Positions 8,876 to 18,491 are shown, counted from the stretch's first letter. The stretch: 43,105 nt of DNA from JAKJEP01 sp964580995 (GCA_964580995.1 CAZOMV010000046.1:1-43105); one strand, 5' to 3'. Numbers and translations are program-made. Notes: generated by a model from the letters alone, not told the origin.

Positions 8876-8902
8876 AACAAGATGTAGGTGTAATATCTTG
8901 TT
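8876..8902 (+). promoter_or_regulatory. Inverted repeat in the leader of the XylR-like gene
   Basis: AACAAGAT and ATCTTGTT form perfect 8-bp arms around an 11-base loop, ending 22 bases before the start codon. It could be a leader hairpin or an operator for a second regulator. There is no T-run, so it is not a normal terminator. Confidence 0.45.
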
Positions 8903-8924
8903 ATATAAATAGTTATAGGAGACA

Positions 8925-10109
8925 GTGTGTGACCGGATGGGCGAAGTAAGAAAAGTTTTATTATTGATGGATAAATCGCGGGCCAGCGACCGCGATATTT
9001 TACGGGGCATCTCCCAATATTCCCAGATTCACGGTCCCTGGAAATATTTTCGAAGTTACCCCCAATACCGCAGCCTCCCCAGCCGCAAAAAGGCGGTCAA
9101 CAGAATGGATGTAAAAGGAATTCATGGCATCATCGCCGTGATGCACGAGTTGAATGAAAATCTGATTCAGCAGGTCCGTACGGCCCGGCTGCCGGTGATT
9201 GTCATCCCCACCCGCAGAAATATCGCAGGCGTTCCCAATGTTTTTGAAGAAAAGGAGTCGGTGGGGAAAATGGCCGCCGAATATCTGTTGAACCTGGGCT
9301 TCCGTCATTTCGCTTTTTGCGGTTTCGAAAATCTCTGCTGGTCCCAGTCCCGCTGCGAGGGTTTCTGCCGGACCATCGAAAAGGCGGGCTTTGCGGTCCA
9401 TGTCTATCAGGAGCCGAAAGTGTCGGGAATCCTTTCCTGGGAGAAAGAAAGCAGTTACCTCGCCGGCTGGATTCGGTCACTCCCCATGCCGGTCGGTTTG
9501 ATGGCCTGTAATGACGATCGCGGCCAACTGGTCATCGAAGCCTGCACGCAGGCCGGCCTGCTAGTGCCGGAACAAGTTGCGGTCATCGGCGTGGACAACG
9601 ATGATCTCATCTGCGATCTGGCCGATATTCCCTTATCGAGTGTCGCGATGGATTTCGAGAAAACCGGCTATGAAATCGCCCGCCTTCTGGACGAAATGAT
9701 GTCCGGCCATTCTGCCCATCGCCAAATCCTGATGAAACCGACCCATATTGTGGCCCGGCAATCCACCGATGTTATCGCCATCGAAGATACGGAGGTGGCT
9801 GAGGCGGTCCGCTTTATCCGCAATCACGCCAAAAACCAGATTCATGTCAATGATTTGATGAAAACCGTCACCTTGTCGCGTCGTACCCTGGAGATGAAGT
9901 TTCGCAAGGTATTGGGTCGCACCATTCACGAGGAAATCATGCGGGTCCGCATGGAACAGATTGCCTGGATGCTGACGGAAACAAATCTTTCCATCTCCCA
10001 GATCGCCTTGTCGATGGGCTACCCGAACCTGACGCCGATCTGGCGGTCCTTCCGCAAAGAAAAGGGAATGACCCCGCTGGAATATCGCAAATTACACCGC
10101 ATTCAATAA
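8925..10109 (+). CDS. XylR-like AraC-family regulator with LacI-type sugar-sensing domain
   Basis: The 394-residue protein has a periplasmic-binding-protein-like (LacI/GalR type) ligand domain at ~10-285 (KVLLLMDKSRASDRDILRGI at the start; AVIGVDNDDLICDLADIPLS near 220) and a C-terminal AraC double helix-turn-helix at ~290-392 (RNHAKNQIHVNDLMKTVTLS; ISQIALSMGYPNLTPIWRSF). This is the E. coli XylR architecture: sugar binding lets it activate transport and catabolic genes. The start is GTG 8925, with AGGAG ending only 3 bases before it; ATG 8937 is an alternative but 15 bases from that site. It is divergent from the symporter operon, its likely target. Confidence 0.85.
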   Translation: MCDRMGEVRKVLLLMDKSRASDRDILRGISQYSQIHGPWKYFRSYPQYRSLPSRKKAVNRMDVKGIHGIIAVMHELNENLIQQVRTARLPVIVIPTRRNIAGVPNVFEEKESVGKMAAEYLLNLGFRHFAFCGFENLCWSQSRCEGFCRTIEKAGFAVHVYQEPKVSGILSWEKESSYLAGWIRSLPMPVGLMACNDDRGQLVIEACTQAGLLVPEQVAVIGVDNDDLICDLADIPLSSVAMDFEKTGYEIARLLDEMMSGHSAHRQILMKPTHIVARQSTDVIAIEDTEVAEAVRFIRNHAKNQIHVNDLMKTVTLSRRTLEMKFRKVLGRTIHEEIMRVRMEQIAWMLTETNLSISQIALSMGYPNLTPIWRSFRKEKGMTPLEYRKLHRIQ

Positions 10110-10123
10110 AACGCATTTCCGGT

Positions 10124-11239
10124 TCATACCTTGAGAAATATTTTTCGCCGGTAGAGAAACCAGAGGAGCAGCCACTTGATCGCAATCAGGCCCAGCGCCA
10201 GAATGACAGGTTCCCAGGGATCGCCGATGGCCGCCAAACCCCCGAAGAAAAACTGTGCGATATCCTCGAAGTCAACCACCCGCTGCAGAAAATAAATGGC
10301 AATGGCATTGCTGCCGATGACGATAAAGAAAAAAGACCACTTCCAGCATTTGCGGACATCGATTACATAGTAAAACAGGGCCAGCAGCAAAAGGCTCCAG
10401 CCGCCCGCAAGCAAAACAAAGGAACTGGTCCAGATGACTTTGATAATGGGAAACTGTTGGCCCCACAAAAATCCCAGAATCAGGGAAATCAGGCCGGCGC
10501 CGATTAATCCGAATGTTTTCCATTCCGGCTTTCTTCCGCTGCGCAGCCAGTACCCGGCCAGGACTCCCAGCAGGGCAGTGCAAATAGCCGGAAATGTGGA
10601 TAGAATGCCCTCGTTGTCGCCGTATCCGTAATACAAAGAACCAATCAGGAATTTCTGGTCAATATAGCTGGACAAACAGCCTTCCGGGGTGATCACGCCC
10701 GCCCCAAAACCCGGTACCGGCACCAGCATCAAAACCGCCCAGTACAGGATTAGAATAGAAACGAACGTGATGGCCAGCCCCCGCACTTTGCAATGAATGG
10801 TCAGCAGCGAAGCAAAAAAATAGCATAGGGCAATCCGCTGCAGAACTCCAGCATAGCGCATCTTCGCAAAATCAAAATTCAAAAGTCCATTGAAGGCCAG
10901 TCCCATCATTAGTAGAATTGCCGTCCGCGTAAAAATATGATAATAAAGCTGTTTACGGGTGGCCCCGCGTTGTATCCGGGTATGAATCGAGAACGGCAAT
11001 ACCAGGCCGACGATAAAAAGAAATAACGGAAAGATCAGGTCCTCGAAATGAAACCCTTCCCACCGGACATGCTCGCATTGGCTGCTCAAAAATTTCAGGA
11101 AAGAACAAGGATATACCTCAGCGATATGTTTTATCAGGCCGCCCCCGCCGATAATCCAGAACATATCAAAGCCGCGCAGCGCATCGATAGATTTCACTCG
11201 CTGGCTTGTCCGCTCGGATAATTCAGAATCAGCCATCAT
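10124..11239 (-). CDS. HGSNAT-like (DUF5009/YeiB-type) membrane acyltransferase
   Basis: The 371-residue, multi-helix inner-membrane protein opens with SIDALRGFDMFWIIGGGG (residues 17-34) and has the H57-x-x-W60-x-G...D67-L-x-F-P71-x-FLF block. This matches the heparan-alpha-glucosaminide N-acetyltransferase family, where the His carries the acetyl group across the membrane. About nine further hydrophobic segments follow. Bacterial members are thought to acetylate cell-surface or periplasmic sugars, but few are characterised. Two adjacent ATG codons (11239, 11236) are possible starts and the ribosome site is weak. It is 19 bp after the DUF4340 gene and probably the last gene of that operon; it converges on the XylR gene with 14 bp between them. 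Confidence 0.75.
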   Translation of the reverse strand: MMADSELSERTSQRVKSIDALRGFDMFWIIGGGGLIKHIAEVYPCSFLKFLSSQCEHVRWEGFHFEDLIFPLFLFIVGLVLPFSIHTRIQRGATRKQLYYHIFTRTAILLMMGLAFNGLLNFDFAKMRYAGVLQRIALCYFFASLLTIHCKVRGLAITFVSILILYWAVLMLVPVPGFGAGVITPEGCLSSYIDQKFLIGSLYYGYGDNEGILSTFPAICTALLGVLAGYWLRSGRKPEWKTFGLIGAGLISLILGFLWGQQFPIIKVIWTSSFVLLAGGWSLLLLALFYYVIDVRKCWKWSFFFIVIGSNAIAIYFLQRVVDFEDIAQFFFGGLAAIGDPWEPVILALGLIAIKWLLLWFLYRRKIFLKV

Positions 11240-11258
11240 GAGCTGTGCCTAAAATCTG

Positions 11259-12422
11259 TTATTGTTGCTCCGGGCTTGCTTCTGCCGGGGGAGTGCTGGA
11301 CGGTTCGGCGGGAGCTGCTCCGGTGATGGGGGCTTCCGGAGCTTCCGGTTTGGCATCTGCCGGCTTTTCCGCCGGTATATCTTCCACCAGGTCCTTGAGG
11401 TCTTTGGTCAGATTCTTCATCTGCCAGTTGGAAAGTTCATAAATCCAGCCGTTGTGTTTCTTGGTAAAAGTATCTGCTGCGTCACGGGCCAGCAGTTTTT
11501 CTTCTTTCTGTTTGAGTTCCTCTTCGGATTCTTCCCGGTTTTCCTTCATCACGGGGGTTGTGTCGGTAAATTCCGCGCTGCACCGGATATAGGCTTTCTC
11601 GTTCTGCTTGGCGATCTCGATCGTATATACGGTCGAATTTTTCACCTGGCAGACATACGACCGGTCAAATTTCAGATCTTCGGACGGCAGATTTTTCATG
11701 ACATCGGTGAGATTCAGGTTCGCCAGCGCCGATAATACCGTTTTGCATTCGGCAGGCCGGACCTTCTTTCCTTCCGGAACCGGATTCAGAACCGGATCCT
11801 TGCCGGCCTCATTCGTAATGGTATAGGCATAATCCGGCGCCGCCACCTTTACTTCCACAATATCTTCCTCTTTGACCTTCAGCAGCTCCTTTTCAAAATA
11901 GTCCGCCGCATTCGTGCGAATCCAGGTGGAACTGCTGCTCAGATAAACGTCGTTGTTGTTGGCCAGGCGGACATACGTACCCCCGCCTTCCCCCGAGCTT
12001 TTCCCCACCAGAATCCCGGTGATCAGCTTGTCCTGCGCATCGTAGAATTTCGCCGCCTTGCTCGATTTTTCTTCGGAGACTTCGAGATCGGCATGGTTGT
12101 CGGGGCTGGAGGTGATCAATTCATCCGCCTTGATATCCAGGCAGGTATTCAGCAGAGAGTTCACTTCGCGGATGGTGGCCGGATAATTCTCTTTGTTCGT
12201 AATGACAAATTGATTGCTCGGGTCGCGGGTCAGGGTGACGGTATTGCTGCCGGTCCCTAGCACAATCTTGGCCACCTTGGCAATATCCAGCCCTTGAATC
12301 AGATAGGTGGAACCGGTAGCAGTGGGGGCGGTGCTCTCCCTTGCCATTCGCGATTGCAGGGCCGCCAGCACCATCATAACCGCCGCGATAATTCCTAAAA
12401 TGGAAAGTGTCTTGTTGCTCAT
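11259..12422 (-). CDS. DUF4340 protein, periplasmic partner of the Gld-type ABC system
   Basis: The 387-residue product has one N-terminal membrane anchor (LSILGIIAAVMMVLAAL, 6-22), then a periplasmic beta-repeat region with the DUF4340 features 'ITNKENYPATIREVNSLLN' and 'ILVGKSSGEGGGTYVRLANN', and an Ala/Pro/Glu-rich low-complexity tail (~345-387). AAAGGAG precedes ATG 12422. DUF4340 genes habitually follow gldG-like genes, as here (42 bp gap), and are thought to act with the ABC transporter at the membrane. The biochemical role is unknown. Confidence 0.8.
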   Translation of the reverse strand: MSNKTLSILGIIAAVMMVLAALQSRMARESTAPTATGSTYLIQGLDIAKVAKIVLGTGSNTVTLTRDPSNQFVITNKENYPATIREVNSLLNTCLDIKADELITSSPDNHADLEVSEEKSSKAAKFYDAQDKLITGILVGKSSGEGGGTYVRLANNNDVYLSSSSTWIRTNAADYFEKELLKVKEEDIVEVKVAAPDYAYTITNEAGKDPVLNPVPEGKKVRPAECKTVLSALANLNLTDVMKNLPSEDLKFDRSYVCQVKNSTVYTIEIAKQNEKAYIRCSAEFTDTTPVMKENREESEEELKQKEEKLLARDAADTFTKKHNGWIYELSNWQMKNLTKDLKDLVEDIPAEKPADAKPEAPEAPITGAAPAEPSSTPPAEASPEQQ

Positions 12423-12464
12423 CCAAACAACTCCTTTATGCCTTATAAAATCCTGATATATCGA

Positions 12465-14474
12465 TTACGCATCACTGGCGTGACTGATATAGCGCCTTCG
12501 CCGCGTCGTTCGATAAGAACTTAATACAATAGCTACCACGAGAATCGCGGCCGGAACGAGAATCATATTGATATTCCGCAGTCTGTCGCCAATACCTTCG
12601 ATCTCTTCCCGATTTTGCCGTTTAACTTTCTGTAACTCACCCTCCTCTTTCCGAATTTCCAGTTCTACATTTTGTTTATCCTTCAGGGCGGTACTCTCCA
12701 GCAGGGCCTGATCCTTGGACTCCGCCGTAGACGCCATTTCCCTCAGCCTCTGCTGGAATCCGCTGATTTTCGCCTGGATATCCGCCACTTTCTTGGCACT
12801 GGCTTCTTCTGCTTTGGCTTCAATCTCATCGATGCGTTTAAACGGCCGCGTGAAATTCCCGCGCGACCGGATGGCAATCAGATCGCTGGAGCCGCTGACC
12901 ACATCGATGGCATTCAGTAGCAAAGTGGCGTTGTCACCGATGGGGGCGGCGCCGAAGAAGGTCTTCTGATAGGCGACGATATCACTGATGAAATCCACAT
13001 CGGCAAATACCACGACCGCGCATTTGGTTGTCTCGGCCGCCTCCGTAAGTCCGGTTAGCAGCCGGGTATTCGGATCCGTGGGTTTTTCTTTATCTTCTTC
13101 CGCATCATCGGGTTTGGCGGGTTCCGCGGAAACTTCCACACCGTTGGGGAAGCTGGATTTAAAGCGGCCGGTAATGAAATAGGCCATGTGCACCGGTTCG
13201 GTACCATCGATAAACCGGTCCATCAGTTTCGACGGGTCCATCATGGAAAGTTCATACGGATTGGTTACTTTCCAGGTGTTTCCCCGGTTGGTGGTGCTTA
13301 GCAGGGGGGTCAGCTCAATCTGGGAATTGCTCCCTTCCTCGCCGGCCGCGGCAATCGGCCGCAGAACGCCGGGAAAAATCATTCGCACCAGGTTCAGATT
13401 GGAAACCATCACGCTCTGCGAATTGAAACATTCCGGTTTGTTCAGGTCTATATAGGCGATTACCTTCTGAGGTCTTTCATTCGGTCGGGGGGCGGCAGAA
13501 AGAGCCAAACCGCGGTCCCCGGCAAAGGTCTGGTCCGGCATCTCCAGTCCCCAGGTGTGCAGCAAAGTATTCAGGCTCGAACTGCTGGAAGGGGGCTCCT
13601 GCTGCATCATCATGGCCTGCTGGGAAGGCATGTCGATAATGCTGTGCGGATCGACGCAAATAATAGTCCGTCCGCCTTTGAGCACATACTGGTCGATGGC
13701 AAACTGCGTCTTTTCGGGCAGATCCTTGGGGTGAATCACCAGGAGTACATCCACATCCTCATTTTTAATTTCTTCGACATCAGGCTTGATCGCCGAAACC
13801 TCAAATTGCTGTTTTAACTGTTCGACAATCGTCCAGGACGGTTTGGGCTGCTGGCCCTGCATCCGCATCATCTGGGCCATATAACCGGTCACGTCATCCC
13901 CGATTACCGGCAGGGAACTCAGCACGCCGATGCGGCTTTTTTCGCGGGTGATCGCCGCATCGATCAGCGAACTGACATCGTATTCGATAAAATTCTGCCG
14001 GTCGGGAGAAAAGAACGGAATGCTTTTGGTTACGCCGAATTCCGTCTGCACGATTAGGCCGAAAAAGAAATTTTCCTCCTCGGTGATCGGAAACCGTTTC
14101 AGATCGTACCGCAGGGCTTCCTCTTCTTCCTCGGAATAAGGCCGGGGATCGATGACCTTATAATCAATCATTCCTTGGGGGGCATTGGCCGCATACTCAC
14201 CCAGCAGTTCTTTGACGAAGAAATAATAATCGTTGTAAAAACGAATCTGATCCGGCCCCTTCATGGCCGCCGTTTTGGCATAGTACAGTTTTAATTTGAC
14301 GGGCTGTTTGAGCTTTTTCAGAATATTGAGGGTGCCGTCCGAAAGGGAGTAGATCTTCCCTTCCGTCAGGTCCACACGCAATGACTGCCCCAAATTCTGA
14401 AAAATCGAAATCGCGCAAAACATGATAACGCAAATAAAGACCACAGCGGTAATCGCTCGCAAAGTCCTGTTCAT
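12465..14474 (-). CDS. GldG-type ABC auxiliary protein (ABC_transp_aux)
   Basis: The start is ATG 14474, not the upstream TTG: it overlaps the stop of the permease gene as TGATG and has AGGAAGG about 8 bases before it. The 669-residue protein has an N-terminal helix (~10-28), a large periplasmic domain containing the VLVIHPKDLPEKTQFAIDQY and GGRTIICVDPHS segments typical of the GldG/ABC_transp_aux family, a long coiled coil at ~550-640, and a C-terminal helix (~645-662). It is translated in tandem with the permease, and the complex is expected to be ATPase + GldF + GldG. In Bacteroidetes it supports gliding and protein display; outside gliding bacteria its substrate is unknown. Confidence 0.82.
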   Translation of the reverse strand: MNRTLRAITAVVFICVIMFCAISIFQNLGQSLRVDLTEGKIYSLSDGTLNILKKLKQPVKLKLYYAKTAAMKGPDQIRFYNDYYFFVKELLGEYAANAPQGMIDYKVIDPRPYSEEEEEALRYDLKRFPITEEENFFFGLIVQTEFGVTKSIPFFSPDRQNFIEYDVSSLIDAAITREKSRIGVLSSLPVIGDDVTGYMAQMMRMQGQQPKPSWTIVEQLKQQFEVSAIKPDVEEIKNEDVDVLLVIHPKDLPEKTQFAIDQYVLKGGRTIICVDPHSIIDMPSQQAMMMQQEPPSSSSSLNTLLHTWGLEMPDQTFAGDRGLALSAAPRPNERPQKVIAYIDLNKPECFNSQSVMVSNLNLVRMIFPGVLRPIAAAGEEGSNSQIELTPLLSTTNRGNTWKVTNPYELSMMDPSKLMDRFIDGTEPVHMAYFITGRFKSSFPNGVEVSAEPAKPDDAEEDKEKPTDPNTRLLTGLTEAAETTKCAVVVFADVDFISDIVAYQKTFFGAAPIGDNATLLLNAIDVVSGSSDLIAIRSRGNFTRPFKRIDEIEAKAEEASAKKVADIQAKISGFQQRLREMASTAESKDQALLESTALKDKQNVELEIRKEEGELQKVKRQNREEIEGIGDRLRNINMILVPAAILVVAIVLSSYRTTRRRRYISHASDA

Positions 14475-15208
14475 CAAGCTGCCTTCCTTTCTTCAAGAAT
14501 AATCATCCCCGCCGCAATCCAGCCGACCATGAGAATCATATAATACAGGATGTCTTTCGCTTCCAGCACCCCTTTCTGGATGGATTCAAAATGAGACTGT
14601 ATGCTCATGTTCTCCACCGCCTGTACCAGTCCCAGCGGCAGGAACGATGCCAGAAAATCCAGCGTGCTGGGCATGCCGATATACATCAACACCGCACAGG
14701 CAACCACCGCCAGGATAAAACTGATGACCTGATTTTTCGTAATGGCCGAGAAAAAGGATCCGACCGCCAGATACCCCCCGGCCATCAGAAACGTACCCAG
14801 ATACCCCATGACAATCAGGCTGATATCCGGGTCTCCCAGCCAGCATACCGTCAGCGGCATGGGAAAGGTGAGTAATAAGGCGATTCCCAGAAAGATCCAG
14901 GCGGCAAAAAATTTACCCAGTACCGCCTGTGGAACGGTGATGGGCAGCGTCAGCAGCAGCTCAATCGAGCCGGTCTTGCGCTCTTCCGACCAGAGCCGCA
15001 TCGTGGTGCAGGGAACCATAAAGACAAACAGCAGAGGCATGAAACTGAAAAAAGCCCGCATGTCCGCCTGCTGCATCTTAAAGAAGTCGCCTTTGGTAAA
15101 GGTCAGATACCCGGCAAAAAACAGAAAAATGACCAGAAACACATACGCCACCGGCGTAACAAAATACCCCTTTAACTCACGTTTACAAACTGCCCAAAAG
15201 CCGTTCAT
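14474..15208 (-). CDS. GldF-type ABC-2 permease
   Basis: The 244-residue protein has about six hydrophobic segments and the ABC-2 opening FWAVCKRELKGYFVTPVAYV, followed by RLWSEERKTGSIELLLTLPI (the elbow motif of these permeases). AGGAG sits 7 bases before ATG 15208. It lies between the ATPase gene (44 bp gap) and the GldG-like gene (1-bp overlap). The export substrate is not known. Confidence 0.85.
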   Translation of the reverse strand: MNGFWAVCKRELKGYFVTPVAYVFLVIFLFFAGYLTFTKGDFFKMQQADMRAFFSFMPLLFVFMVPCTTMRLWSEERKTGSIELLLTLPITVPQAVLGKFFAAWIFLGIALLLTFPMPLTVCWLGDPDISLIVMGYLGTFLMAGGYLAVGSFFSAITKNQVISFILAVVACAVLMYIGMPSTLDFLASFLPLGLVQAVENMSIQSHFESIQKGVLEAKDILYYMILMVGWIAAGMIILEERKAA

Positions 15209-15252
15209 AGAAAAACTCCTTCGCGCAAACGATTGCGATTTACTATTCCCAA

Positions 15253-15972
15253 CTAAGCACTTTTCTTCTGCGTGATCTTCCGGAAGACCTCATCCAGACT
15301 CATCTGATACTTCTCTTTCAACGCCTTGGGGGTGGCGTCAGCCAAAATCTTGCCCCGCGCGATAATAATGCAGCGGGTACAAATCGCCTCGACTTCTTCC
15401 AGAATATGCGTGGAAATGATGATACATTTATCCTGGGCCATTTTATTGATCAACTGCCGGACATCATGCTTCTGATTCGGGTCAAGACCATCCGTCGGCT
15501 CATCTAGGATCAGAACCTTGGGATCATGGATCAAGGCCTGGGCCAGGCCCACCCGCCGGTGATACCCTTTGGAGAGGGTTTCGATGGTCTGATGGTAAAC
15601 CGATTGAATCGAACAAAGATTCACCACCCGGTCGATAGCCTCTTTCCGTGCCTTGCCGCTGATGTTCCGGGCGTCACAGACAAAATTCAGGAACGACCCC
15701 ACCGTCATCTCCCCATAGGCCGGGGCGTTTTCCGCCAGATACCCCACCGACTGCCGGACTTGCACCGGCTCCCGGAGAATATCATGCCCGCAAACCGTGG
15801 CGGTCCCGCTGTCCGGTGCCAGGAAGCAGGCAATCATCTTCATGGCCGTGCTCTTGCCCGCCCCGTTGGGCCCCAAAAACCCCAGCACCTCACCCTGATT
15901 CACATCGAAAGAAATACCATCCACCGCGACAATCGGCCCGAAACTCCGCTTCAAATTCATGACGCTGATCAT
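15253..15972 (-). CDS. ABC transporter ATPase, GldA/NatA type
   Basis: The 239-residue protein has Walker A GPNGAGKST (34-42), a signature LSKGYHRR (133-140) where LSGGQ is usual, and Walker B VLILDEP (153-159) followed by the D-loop GLDP. GGAGA lies 6 bases before ATG 15972. LSKGYRQR-type signatures are normal for the GldA/NatA/CcmA subgroup. It is the first gene of the minus-strand operon ATPase-GldF-GldG-DUF4340-acyltransferase. Confidence 0.9.
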   Translation of the reverse strand: MISVMNLKRSFGPIVAVDGISFDVNQGEVLGFLGPNGAGKSTAMKMIACFLAPDSGTATVCGHDILREPVQVRQSVGYLAENAPAYGEMTVGSFLNFVCDARNISGKARKEAIDRVVNLCSIQSVYHQTIETLSKGYHRRVGLAQALIHDPKVLILDEPTDGLDPNQKHDVRQLINKMAQDKCIIISTHILEEVEAICTRCIIIARGKILADATPKALKEKYQMSLDEVFRKITQKKSA

Positions 15973-16298
15973 ATTTTTCTCCGTCAGAATTACTTAATCC
16001 TGGTATTCATAAACACATAAATAAACATAACAATCTTGAAAATAAGAAGTTATGCCGATCAATAACCGGAACTATCTCCCGGTGCTCTCCCTGAGAGTCA
16101 GTCGAGCTATTATGATAGTAATGCGCTATGAGTCAATACACATTTTTTGACTTTTTTTGAAAGGCTGAGCCATCTGCCTATCATTTACTCTGGGATTTGA
16201 TGTTTTGGATTAATAAAATCAGCGATCATCTTAGTTTTTTCTGTTACTTTGGAACTTGGGAAGTTAGAATTCCCTCCGAAAATAGAAAGGTTTTATGG
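15973..16298. other. Intergenic region between divergent operons
   Basis: This 326-bp stretch holds the ~130-base leader and promoter of the minus-strand ABC operon, a short inverted repeat CTCTC-CCT-GAGAG (16087-16099), and T-rich sequence before the plus-strand gene. A TTG-initiated extension of the next gene (from 16197) is rejected. No gene or RNA was recognised in it. Confidence 0.7.
16109..16136 (-). promoter_or_regulatory. Putative sigma70 promoter of the Gld-type ABC operon
   Basis: On the minus strand TTGACT (16131-16136) is followed after 16 bp by CATAAT (16109-16114). Transcription would start near 16102, leaving a ~130-base leader. Confidence 0.55.
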
Positions 16299-18491
16299 AT
16301 GAGACAATTTCATTTTCCAATCATGCGGATATTCTTTGGCACCATCGGATTTGTGGTATTGAGTTCCACATGTTACTCTGCGGGCGAGTCCTCCTCTTTT
16401 TCCGAGGTGAAGACATTTTTCCAGACTAATGAGCTGTATGACGCCCGCCTTGATCTGGCGGTGGATGGAATTGTGGTGCATCCGCATAATGATAAGGGCA
16501 TTCAGTGGCAGGCAATGCACGAAACCTGGGCAGCACGGGGCCGACCGGTCGGAAGGATGTTTTTTGCCGATTCGGATGATATGAATGAATACTGGACCGG
16601 AAAATACGATGGGCAGGACCATCGCGAGGATACGGAACAAACCCAATCCGGGGAAACGGTTATGTGCGCCGGGGTGCGTCCTTACATGGTGCCCACCCGG
16701 GGATGGATCGATTATCTCAAGCATAAAGCGGAACAGTCGCTCAGCGTCCGGGCCTCCGCGATTCTGCCGGAAGAACCGCTTGCCCACGCCATTTCCGGGT
16801 ACAGCGAAGGTTTTAAACAGCTCTGGCAGCAGCAGTACGGCAGTCCATGGCGTGCCCCGGATTCTTCCGAAGATGCCTGGTTCCTGGCCTGCCAGCTAAA
16901 AAGCCGGCTTCATCTGAATCTGGAAGCACAGCTTCTCGATCTGACCAAAAACTACGCAAAAAAAGAAGGACGAGACATTTCCTTTATCGTGCCCATTCAT
17001 TCCTTATACAGCAATATGGCGGCAGGTCTGGTGGCTCCGTTAGGTACTTCCGCCGTTTTGCCGGAAATAGCTGGAATCGATGGTTACATCGGGCAAATCT
17101 GGACCGGACCGGTTTTATGGGCGTTAGCCAACTATGATTCGCCTCGAAAATCCGTTTTTGGCTCTGCGTATGCCTTGTACGATTACTTTTGTCAGTTGAC
17201 GGTGGCGTCAGATAAAAAATTATGGCTGCTGGTCGATCCGGTCGAAGACAATCCCAATCACTCCTGGCAGGAGTTTCGACAATGGTATGAGCACGGGGTA
17301 ACTGCCATGCTGATGATGGCGGATGTTAATCGGTATGAAGTGATGCCCTGGCCGGATCGGATCTTTCTGCCCGGCTATACCGCTGGTCCTGGTAAAAAGG
17401 CTCCGGAAGAGTTCCGCAAGACGGTTTTGGCGGTTACTCAGGTTTTACAAGAAATACCTTTGGGTGGACAATGGCTGAATTTTCAAGCCACACAAAGTTC
17501 CGCGAAAATCCCGAAAATCGGTATTGCGGTTGCCGACACTTTAATGTGGCAGAAACAGACCGGCCCCAAACTGCAGTGTGTCTATAGCCTGCTTCTGCCT
17601 CTGCTGGAAAGGGGTATTCCAGTTTCTTCGTTTGTGATGGAACGCTCCGGCCAGCCGGACTACTGTCAGCGATTTGACGTGATCGTTTTATCCTATGAGA
17701 GGTGGATTCCCGCCGAGGAACAGATGCACCGGCAATTGGCTCGATGGGTCGAACAGGGCGGGGTACTCGTGGTCTTGACAGGGCAAGATAATCCGTTGGA
17801 TACTTTTCCCGAATTCTGGTGGAACAAAGCCGGTTATCCCAGCCCGGCCCATCATTTGCTGGAAATCCTGGGCAGGAAAGACAACAGCGAGGATTGGCCG
17901 TTCGGCCTTGGGCATGTTATGGTGTCCAGCGTTTCGCCGCACGAATTTGGAAAACCCCAGCAGGCGGAACAGAGGTACCTGCCGTTGATCGAAAAGGCCT
18001 TGCGAAAAACCTGGCCCGATGAAACCATGCTATGCCCGGGAAATTTCTGTATGCAAAGAGGGGATTTTATTATCGCTCATGCAGAAACCGCTCCTTTGTT
18101 TTTGCAGAAAAAGTTGATTAATATCTTTGACCCGGAGCTTGAAATTCTGAACCAGGTCGAACTGGCTGCCGGACAGAGCGGGGTATTTCGTGATGTCGGA
18201 AATAGGATGGAACAGGCAAAGGGGGAGCCGGTTGTCTTGCATTCTACCCATCGGTTGATGTCACAGCGGTATCAGCCGGATGAATTATTTTTTATTGTAA
18301 AAGGCCCTGCCGAAACGCCGGCGGTCATCCGGATTTGGCTGGGAACCGGAAAAATTCTGACGGTTCAGGCCTCCGATTCCAACGGGCAAATGGTGAAAGT
18401 GGATTATGTCGCTCAGGGACATACCGCAAAAATGGAATTTGACAACAATCCCGACGGAGTAACCGTACGTCTCCGGCTGGATCATGATTGA
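16299..18491 (+). CDS. Exported glycosidase-like protein with GATase-like domain, function unknown
   Basis: ATG 16299 is chosen: AAAGG ends 8 bases before it and it gives a proper signal peptide (~1-27, IFFGTIGFVVLSSTCYSAG), whereas the longer frame starts with TTG and encodes no signal. The product has 730 residues. The first ~380 look like a TIM-barrel glycosidase relative (RASAILPEEPLAHAISGY; a Trp-rich 'WQEFRQWYEHG'). Residues ~430-560 look like the glutamine-amidotransferase-like domain of GH42-type trimerisation modules (FDVIVLSYERWIPAEEQ, WVEQGGVLVVLTG). The C-terminus is beta-rich. No family is securely recognised. It ends 14 bp before lpxB and is probably co-transcribed with it. Confidence 0.6.
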   Translation: MRQFHFPIMRIFFGTIGFVVLSSTCYSAGESSSFSEVKTFFQTNELYDARLDLAVDGIVVHPHNDKGIQWQAMHETWAARGRPVGRMFFADSDDMNEYWTGKYDGQDHREDTEQTQSGETVMCAGVRPYMVPTRGWIDYLKHKAEQSLSVRASAILPEEPLAHAISGYSEGFKQLWQQQYGSPWRAPDSSEDAWFLACQLKSRLHLNLEAQLLDLTKNYAKKEGRDISFIVPIHSLYSNMAAGLVAPLGTSAVLPEIAGIDGYIGQIWTGPVLWALANYDSPRKSVFGSAYALYDYFCQLTVASDKKLWLLVDPVEDNPNHSWQEFRQWYEHGVTAMLMMADVNRYEVMPWPDRIFLPGYTAGPGKKAPEEFRKTVLAVTQVLQEIPLGGQWLNFQATQSSAKIPKIGIAVADTLMWQKQTGPKLQCVYSLLLPLLERGIPVSSFVMERSGQPDYCQRFDVIVLSYERWIPAEEQMHRQLARWVEQGGVLVVLTGQDNPLDTFPEFWWNKAGYPSPAHHLLEILGRKDNSEDWPFGLGHVMVSSVSPHEFGKPQQAEQRYLPLIEKALRKTWPDETMLCPGNFCMQRGDFIIAHAETAPLFLQKKLINIFDPELEILNQVELAAGQSGVFRDVGNRMEQAKGEPVVLHSTHRLMSQRYQPDELFFIVKGPAETPAVIRIWLGTGKILTVQASDSNGQMVKVDYVAQGHTAKMEFDNNPDGVTVRLRLDHD

